Below, one piece after another: positions 43,001 to 47,462 of a stretch of DNA of 47,462 nucleotides. The position numbers were made by a program, and so were the translations under genes. The notes under the pieces are model-generated. The model was not told the origin of the DNA. It was given only the letters and a program-made list of their open reading frames with translations, and did no database searches. The stretch is taken from contig DASUEB010000111.1 in the NCBI GenBank assembly GCA_036275295.1, positions 1-47,462 of the forward strand, given 5' to 3'. Every line of letters starts with the position of its first letter. The first letter of the stretch is position 1. This DNA is from DASUEB01 sp036275295. Lineage in GTDB: Bacteria > Bacteroidota > Bacteroidia > Flavobacteriales_D > Luteibaculaceae.

Positions 43001-44484
43001 TGATCGGCATCGAAATCAAATGTGATAAAACCTTTGTTGGAGAGGTCTATAAGCAGTTGTTTTGCGGCATTGTCCTCGATGCTGAGGAAGTTGGCGTAAT
43101 CAGTCACACTGAACTCGCGTTCCTTATTTTGGTTGCAATAATTTCTCAACTGCATAAGCGGATGCGGACCGTTTGGAAACTGCAGCGCCTTGTAGCGGTC
43201 GGTTTCGAAAAAATTGGCCGATTCGAAACTGGCCACGTTGTTGGCTGTACCACGCAAACTGCCCATTTCAAGCAGGCTATCGCCCATTAACCAACTGAGT
43301 TTTTCCACGAAAAAGTCGATCTCGTGATATGAACTATAGAAAGGCCCAGAGGACCCGCTATTGTCGTCGCGGACCAAATCAACCCTATTCTCCTTTCGGT
43401 CGAAGCGGAATTTTAACCCGGAGTGGATGATGCTATCCTTGCTGACGCGAATGGTGATCTTTGCCAACGGGGATTGAATCTTGGTGGAATCAAAATTGAA
43501 CTCCAACGACGACGCCTCAACAAAAGCTTTGTTTTTGTATTTCAGGATAAGGATGGAGGGCTGATCGGGATAACCAATACCGCTAAAACGGGGTCCTCGG
43601 ATAGCAAAACCACCTTGGTAATCCATACCGGGCAGAATATCTTTAATTTCCACCCGCTGACGGTCGCTATCGAAGGCCGGGTAGTCGCGGTCTTCTGGCA
43701 AGGCACTGAAAATCTTGTCGCGCACTTTACCCAATATGGGCTGCGGGTAATACTCTGTTCGCAGCGTAGCCCCCTTGATGTCGAACAACGTAGCCGCCAG
43801 GTTCAATTGAAAGTCCCCAAATGTGGCGTAGTTCTTATCTGGAGACAGTCCGGTTTTCTCCCAGGTGATTTTTCCTTTACTACCGATGAATTTCTGATCA
43901 AAGGGAAAATACCGTCCCGACACTTCAGAGAGTGTGGAGTAATCGGCCTTCGACTTTCCGGTGAGCACGGTATTGCTAAAACCGAAAGATGGAACGGAAT
44001 CAAAAGCCAGATCAAAGGAACCCGTGGCGGTCCAAGAAACGGTAGTGGAGGAATACAAGGCGCCATCCCGAAGCAGTAAAAAGCTGGTCTCAAGGTATTT
44101 CTCCAAATTGGAGCGCGTTTTACTCTTGCAGATTTGCTGGGTAATCGACATCCAATTATTAAGCTGATCACCACCCTTTCCGGCGGTGAAATAATAATAA
44201 GCTCCCAGAAAATGATAAAAATGCGGTGAGGCTTTGGCTTGTTTTTTCAGCAGAGCATTAGATAGTTCGATGATCTGTTTAACCTGCTGTTCAGAGAGCG
44301 AATCCCATTTGGGAACAAAAAATTCGTACAAAAAATTGATCTCATCCTCCTTCCCTTGGCTTTCAAAAAGGCCCGTTAACTCGGTTAGATACGCTTTTTT
44401 ATCTGAAGAAAATTCTTTTAGGGTTTGGGCTGAGAGCTCAAAGCCCAGCAGCACAAACAGCCCGATGACGATGGATCTTATCAT
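40051..44484 (-). CDS. very large exported protein of unknown function
   Basis: The 1477-aa protein starts with a signal peptide (IRSIVIGLFVLLGFELSAQT), then a helical part (about 20-130) and a very long beta-strand-rich region. Recurring short patterns such as F-x-L-N, G-x-G-x and D-x-x-[IV]-x-x-D suggest tandem beta units like those in LptD/OstA-type or autotransporter-like proteins, but no family match can be named. Segments such as AKGDYNYEDDEKNQQKINFQTIYVD and VAFDWDQERTSFVSKGSLGLLN look folded rather than low-complexity. No T9SS C-terminal domain is seen. It starts just after prmA (4 bp gap) and may be in one transcript with it. Outer-membrane or envelope placement is inference. Confidence 0.85.
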   Translation of the reverse strand: MIRSIVIGLFVLLGFELSAQTLKEFSSDKKAYLTELTGLFESQGKEDEINFLYEFFVPKWDSLSEQQVKQIIELSNALLKKQAKASPHFYHFLGAYYYFTAGKGGDQLNNWMSITQQICKSKTRSNLEKYLETSFLLLRDGALYSSTTVSWTATGSFDLAFDSVPSFGFSNTVLTGKSKADYSTLSEVSGRYFPFDQKFIGSKGKITWEKTGLSPDKNYATFGDFQLNLAATLFDIKGATLRTEYYPQPILGKVRDKIFSALPEDRDYPAFDSDRQRVEIKDILPGMDYQGGFAIRGPRFSGIGYPDQPSILILKYKNKAFVEASSLEFNFDSTKIQSPLAKITIRVSKDSIIHSGLKFRFDRKENRVDLVRDDNSGSSGPFYSSYHEIDFFVEKLSWLMGDSLLEMGSLRGTANNVASFESANFFETDRYKALQFPNGPHPLMQLRNYCNQNKEREFSVTDYANFLSIEDNAAKQLLIDLSNKGFITFDFDADQVVVKKKMFDFLLANQKKLDYDVILFDSRVSSSLQPNALLNLNNNDLQVFGVKKIDFSNAQSVAFFADKRTPYVTVKKNRNLAFAGVLRAGGFDFYGDSFLFNYDKFRVDLLKVDSVMLYVKKDFTDSTGSRSEFVPVQTKIRDITGELLIDNPINKSGLDSLNNKAYPILKTNEPSFAYYDKPTTYDGIYPREKFFFKIDPFLLDSLDNFNQDVLRFKGVLVSAGIFPDIVDSLAVQEDFSLGFKHQTPPGGLPLYSDKAKFDKQITLSDKGLVGDGDLTYISSVSSSNKFTFFPDSTTGIARQVANTKQNASPDVPQFNGGDLLLRFVPKEDYLTWYTVKSKMQIFDGDARHTGTLTLTPARLTGTGKSEMFDGELNGQLFRFNNSNIFSDTANFKLNAVGENNLAISTEQISAQVDFNYRVGTFKALSGAAVITFPKNRYQADMDTYKWLVDEKIVELSNASASNDTVEGGGARFLSIHPDQDSLSFRVGRAQYDVKNYRINCFEVKRVLVADVIVEPDQGQLTILPDAVIKPLQNAVITADFVNRFHTIFNATVELLSANNYLAKGDYNYEDDEKNQQKINFQTIYVDSARHTAAKGKIPEEMNFKLNKYFDYRGEVILKAPEKGLFFNGSTRILTNCEKIERNWLAFYGQVDPQEVLIPVGDTMKNDLGQTIGAGIMIERSDSAVIYPTFISAKHLPTDDQITTALGYLWYDKEAKTYNIGSAERFKRTGLQGNLVSLNTQTCDITANGRLNVGTDLGQVNVEMVGDARYDYKTEDVQISGLLMIDFFFERKMLEYLSTKAATYPFLQPVNLGSSQYEKALTDYAPKKRADLMDEYNKKGLLGGIPEEMSKSLVFANVAFDWDQERTSFVSKGSLGLLNTYDKPVMVNVNGKMQIMRSRRGNEVVTYMEYDPNTWYFFKYKKDETPRMLFYSSDAEFMKFFETVKEKDRKMKTKKDEASYEFDLAPRTSKDSFFERFE

Positions 44485-44488
44485 GGGA

Positions 44489-45316
44489 TTATTTTACAAA
44501 GGTAAGTTGCGACCAGTTGTTCTTGTTTGATTGAGAAACGAGGGAAAGTCCAACTTTATTGGCCTGCTGGGTGATGATTTCGATATCTGTCACGAAAAAT
44601 CCGCTCAACAAAATCGAGCCACCCGGCTTCAGATAAGCGGCATAGTGCCCAAGGTCTCTGCAAAGGACATTTCGATTGATGTTGGCCAAGATGACATCAA
44701 AAGTTCGGCCCACCGGCACCTCTGCCCCACCCAACTTCACTTCGATTTGGGTGCATTGATTGATTTGAAGGTGTTCGAGGGTGTTCTCTACCGCTGGCTC
44801 CTCAATGTCGACGGCCAAAATATCTTTAGCACCTAACTTTTCTGCAATAACAGCCAAGATCCCTGTGCCGCAGCCCATATCCAAAAGCGATTTATTAGCC
44901 AGGTCCAGCGTAAAAAGTGCGTTACTCATCAGCCATGTCGTTTCGTGGTGGCCCGTCCCAAAGGCCATCTTCGGCGAGATCAAAAACTCGTATTCATAGG
45001 CATCGGTTTGATGAAACACGGCTTTTATGATGGCCCGGCTATTGAGTTCAATGGGTTGAAAATTGCGCTCCCATTCAGCGTTCCAGTTCTGGTCTTCCAA
45101 CTCCTCCCATTCGAAAGTAAGCGAAGCATCTGTTGTATAACCTTGCAAGAAATGCGTCACCTCATCTCGATTAACTAACTCTACCTGTCCCCATGCATGA
45201 AAGCCACCTGTGGTTTCTTCAAAGCTTTCGAATCCAAAATCGGCTAATTCGGCGATTAAAATATCTCGGTAGGGCTGTAGGGGGGAAAGATTTGCGGAGA
45301 GCTGAAGATAGGGCAT
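44489..45316 (-). CDS. prmA: ribosomal protein L11 methyltransferase
   Basis: The 275-aa protein has a substrate-binding N-terminal domain and an S-adenosylmethionine-dependent methyltransferase domain with PKMAFGTGHHETTWLM, motif I LLDMGCGTGILAVIAEKLGA, ILAVDIEEPAVENTLEHL and the NIN motif in DVILANINRNVL that PrmA uses to position the target amine. PrmA trimethylates lysines and the N terminus of ribosomal protein L11. It lies between tpiA and the large unknown gene; in Bacteroidota tpiA, prmA and clpS are often near each other. Confidence 0.95.
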   Translation of the reverse strand: MPYLQLSANLSPLQPYRDILIAELADFGFESFEETTGGFHAWGQVELVNRDEVTHFLQGYTTDASLTFEWEELEDQNWNAEWERNFQPIELNSRAIIKAVFHQTDAYEYEFLISPKMAFGTGHHETTWLMSNALFTLDLANKSLLDMGCGTGILAVIAEKLGAKDILAVDIEEPAVENTLEHLQINQCTQIEVKLGGAEVPVGRTFDVILANINRNVLCRDLGHYAAYLKPGGSILLSGFFVTDIEIITQQANKVGLSLVSQSNKNNWSQLTFVK

Positions 45317-45381
45317 ATGAGAATGGAGTTAGATGGGCGGATACGGGTTCAGTTGGAACAGAGGATCGACTGCTTCGGGGG

Positions 45382-46134
45382 TTAGAATGACCGTGCAATA
45401 GCCATAAAATCGGAAGCTTTTAGAGATGCTCCACCCACCAAACCTCCGTTTACATCGGGTTGAGCAAATAATTCGGCTGCATTAGCGGCATTGCAAGAGC
45501 CTCCGTAGAGGACCGGGATTTCGTTAACCACCGATTCATTGAAATTGATATTCAGAGCATGGCGAATCTCAGCGTGCATTTCCTGCGCTTGTTCGCTTGT
45601 AGCGGTTTGACCTGTGCCAATGGCCCAAACTGGCTCGTAAGCAACTACCACATGCGCCATGTCGGCTGATGAAAGGCCGTCAAAGGCCTCCTCCAGTTGC
45701 TGTGCAACCACCTCAACGTGGACATTTTTATATCGTTCTTCCAGGCGCTCACCCACACAAACAATCGGACAAACTCCGGCGTCGAGAAGGGCTTTGATTT
45801 TTTGGTTGACGTCGAAATTTGTCTCGCCGAAGTAAGACCGGCGTTCGGAGTGGCCCACAATGCAATAGGCTACACCCAGTGCGGCCAACATGGGAGCGGA
45901 GACCTCACCTGTAAATGCACCAGACGGCTGAAAATAGACGTTTTGAGCCGACAATTTAACCCGGCCATCGGCTGGAATGCGGGCGGCAAAATCGGCCAGG
46001 TATAGGGCTGGCGGGGCAATGATCAAATCCACTCCTTCAATTTGCGTGCTTTCGTTAAGAAGCTGCTCTAATAATTGCACGGCCTCTTTGTGCAATAGAT
46101 TCATTTTCCAGTTTCCGGCAACTATTTTTCTCAT
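45382..46134 (-). CDS. tpiA: triosephosphate isomerase
   Basis: The 250-aa TIM-barrel enzyme interconverts dihydroxyacetone phosphate and glyceraldehyde 3-phosphate in glycolysis. It carries the AGNWKMN start with the catalytic lysine (K10), the histidine in YCIVGHSERR, the catalytic glutamate in VAYEPVWAIGTG and the phosphate loop near YGGSCNAANAAEL and GGLVGGASL. The ATG at 46134 is chosen over one 36 bp upstream because it gives the standard N terminus and overlaps the ABC permease stop (ATGA). Confidence 0.97.
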   Translation of the reverse strand: MRKIVAGNWKMNLLHKEAVQLLEQLLNESTQIEGVDLIIAPPALYLADFAARIPADGRVKLSAQNVYFQPSGAFTGEVSAPMLAALGVAYCIVGHSERRSYFGETNFDVNQKIKALLDAGVCPIVCVGERLEERYKNVHVEVVAQQLEEAFDGLSSADMAHVVVAYEPVWAIGTGQTATSEQAQEMHAEIRHALNINFNESVVNEIPVLYGGSCNAANAAELFAQPDVNGGLVGGASLKASDFMAIARSF

Positions 46135-47393
46135 GAATTTTGTTTGATGCGAACACGGGGATCGAGCCATCCGTATAAGAGATCGACCCCGATATTAATT
46201 AATACAAATACGGCGGCAAAGAACAACACAGCACCCGACACTACAGGCAGATCGTCGCGCTCTAGGGCCTGAAAAACCACATTCCCTAGTCCCTTCCAAC
46301 CAAAAACATACTCTATAAAAACCGCTCCTGCCAACAAAGATGCAAACCAGCCCGAAACCGCTGTTACTACGGGATTTAGGGCATTTCTGAGCGCGTGTCT
46401 CACGATAATTTGACGCTCATTTAATCCTTTGGCCCTTGCGGTACGAATGTAATCTTGCGCCATAACCTCCAGAAGCGATGACCTTGTTAGTTGAACAATA
46501 ACGGCGAGTGGTCGGATTCCTAAGGTAAGCGCGGGAAGAATGAGGTTCTGAAGGGTTAAGACTTCGCCATCAAAAGTGTCGATACTTTTCCATGAACCCG
46601 ACATGGGTAATCCAGTACCGGGAAGGCTGAGAACGCCGGGATTCCAGTCGAGCGCTTTAGCGACCAAATAAACCACCCCCGAGCTGAGGAATGCCATGCT
46701 CAGCTGCTGCAAAATGGCGTTGATATCGGCTTCGCGCTTTCTCCAGTAGTTCCATCCCATCGCGCTGATCCAGAGCAGGAAGATAACGGTTGGCAAGACG
46801 GCGAGATGAATGGTGCTGCTTAGCACAAAACCTCCCAGCCACGAAAAAAGTATAGCCACAAAAAACGACGGACCGCTCATGCCCAACACCGAAAAGACCA
46901 AAATAAACTGATCGGTGAATTTATCTTTTTGAATAGCCGCTAAGACCCCTAATACGATACCTAACAGCGTGGCAAATAACATGGCTGAGATCGCCAATAG
47001 GGCCGTTCCGGGGATGTGTTCGGCGAGAATAGCCGAGACTTCTTGTTTCGATTGATAACTGCGCCGGAGATAAGGCCATTTGAGCCGAATTTCGGAATTG
47101 CCCACCCCCATAAGTTGAATCCCTCCCCATTTTCGGGCATTTGCAGTGGGTTCGTTGGCATGAACCGACAGCGGACTGAGGTCATTGAGGTACATGAGAT
47201 ACCTCGTCAATAGGGGCTTATCTAGGCCAAGATCCTTGTTAATGTTTGCCAAGGTTGTGGCATCGGCAAACTGACCGCCCAACATTCTTGCCGGATCACC
47301 CGGTTTGATGTTGAACAGCAGAAAGACCAAGGTAACTACACCAAATAGTACCGAGAGCCCGTATAAAAAACGCTCTGTCAGGTAGGCTATCAA
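46131..47393 (-). CDS. ABC transporter permease, DppB/OppB family
   Basis: The 420-aa inner-membrane protein has the family N terminus IAYLTERFLYGLSVLFGVVTLVFLLFN, followed by KPGDPARMLGG, and the permease coupling loop LTRSSLLEVMAQDYIRTARAKGLNERQIIVRHALRNAL. A C-terminal end with the VFGWKGLGNVVFQALERDDLPVV pattern completes it. Such proteins form the channel of dipeptide/oligopeptide ABC importers. A TTG at 47393 is chosen as start, 5 bp after the stop of the gene before; a GTG at 47453 would overlap that gene. A longer periplasmic part (about 55-105) with RKWGGIQLMGVGNSEIRL is typical of Bacteroidota members. No ATPase or binding-protein gene is visible. It overlaps tpiA by 4 bp. Confidence 0.92.
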   Translation of the reverse strand: MIAYLTERFLYGLSVLFGVVTLVFLLFNIKPGDPARMLGGQFADATTLANINKDLGLDKPLLTRYLMYLNDLSPLSVHANEPTANARKWGGIQLMGVGNSEIRLKWPYLRRSYQSKQEVSAILAEHIPGTALLAISAMLFATLLGIVLGVLAAIQKDKFTDQFILVFSVLGMSGPSFFVAILFSWLGGFVLSSTIHLAVLPTVIFLLWISAMGWNYWRKREADINAILQQLSMAFLSSGVVYLVAKALDWNPGVLSLPGTGLPMSGSWKSIDTFDGEVLTLQNLILPALTLGIRPLAVIVQLTRSSLLEVMAQDYIRTARAKGLNERQIIVRHALRNALNPVVTAVSGWFASLLAGAVFIEYVFGWKGLGNVVFQALERDDLPVVSGAVLFFAAVFVLINIGVDLLYGWLDPRVRIKQNS

Positions 47394-47398
47394 AGTGT

Positions 47399-47462
47399 TT
47401 ACTTCATCAGGGATTGAATCTCTTCGAACGCCGGCAAATCGTTGTGATGCCACTGCCCCAGC
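47399..47462 (-). CDS. C-terminal end of an unidentified upstream gene (partial)
   Basis: A minus-strand frame open to the right edge codes LGQWHHNDLPAFEEIQSLMK then TAA, in a different frame from the permease. The helical, acidic and Lys-ended tail looks like the end of a real protein, and its stop lies 5 bp before the TTG start of the permease, as expected for an operon. Only 20 residues are seen, so no product can be named. Confidence 0.45.
   Translation of the reverse strand, partial: LGQWHHNDLPAFEEIQSLMK

Noticed and set aside
43423..44079. 218-codon plus-strand frame opposite the 1477-aa gene
   Set aside because: It is antisense to an intact long gene with a signal peptide; its translation has no start context, no recognisable domain and irregular composition.
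1..47462. CRISPR array, insertion sequence, prophage or integron
   Set aside because: No regularly spaced identical repeats, transposase or integrase genes, or terminal inverted repeats were seen; the only tRNA has no integrase beside it.

Overview
The window looks like chromosomal DNA of a member of the Bacteroidota, most likely a Flavobacteriales-type marine or freshwater bacterium; genus and species cannot be told from this sequence alone. The reasons are a very large HYR-repeat protein ending in a gliding-motility / type IX secretion (T9SS) type-B sorting domain, a PorP/SprF protein and OmpA/PD40 proteins beside it, a DUF5683 gene after parB, a two-domain signal peptidase, an ExbB-ExbD-ExbD-TonB cluster, and several promoters matching the Bacteroidota pattern TAnnTTTG. 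Almost all of the DNA is ordinary coding sequence with short gaps. No insertion sequence, prophage, CRISPR array or rRNA gene was seen.

Layout. 1-2968: an OmpA/PD40 protein cut by the left edge and an unrecognised exported protein. 3062-7413: a PIG-L-type deacetylase, a tiny membrane protein (38 aa) and a sodium:solute symporter, apparently one operon. 7380-8979 (minus): DoxX-like membrane protein, Crp/Fnr regulator and DinB-like protein. 9129-14476: metallo-hydrolase (UPF0173), parA, parB, DUF5683 protein, dapB and lepB, tightly packed with TAATG overlaps. 14622-17497 (minus): hisS and hutH, overlapping by 4 bp. 17626-19477: a DAACS symporter and a small membrane protein. 19635-21323 (minus): ettA. 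21660-27530: exbB, two exbD genes, tonB, a small membrane protein, a PstS-like lipoprotein and a TPR protein, closed by a strong terminator. 28324-35615: a 1635-aa HYR adhesin-like T9SS cargo, PorP/SprF and an OmpA/PD40 protein. 35792-39118: a PiT phosphate transporter and an OprP-type porin. 39461-39534 (minus): tRNA-Arg(ACG). 39592-47462 (minus): clpS, a 1477-aa exported protein of unknown role, prmA, tpiA, an ABC permease and the tail of one more gene.

The most interesting signal is regulatory. TTAACA-like hexamers in direct repeat with an exact 11-bp period lie upstream of pit (35717-35735) and twice upstream of the OprP-like porin (37593-37611, 37822-37840). The downstream copy overlaps the -33 region of a good TAnnTTTG promoter. 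The arrangement is like the PhoP/SphR Pho boxes of Bacillus and cyanobacteria, so these genes may form a Pho regulon in this phylum. A related TTAAGA repeat with the same 11-bp period sits between ettA and the exbB-tonB-pstS-like operon. Other leads are the 38-aa membrane protein translationally coupled to the symporter, the TonB energy cluster that carries a phosphate-binding-like lipoprotein, and the hisS-hutH pair that joins histidine charging with histidine breakdown.
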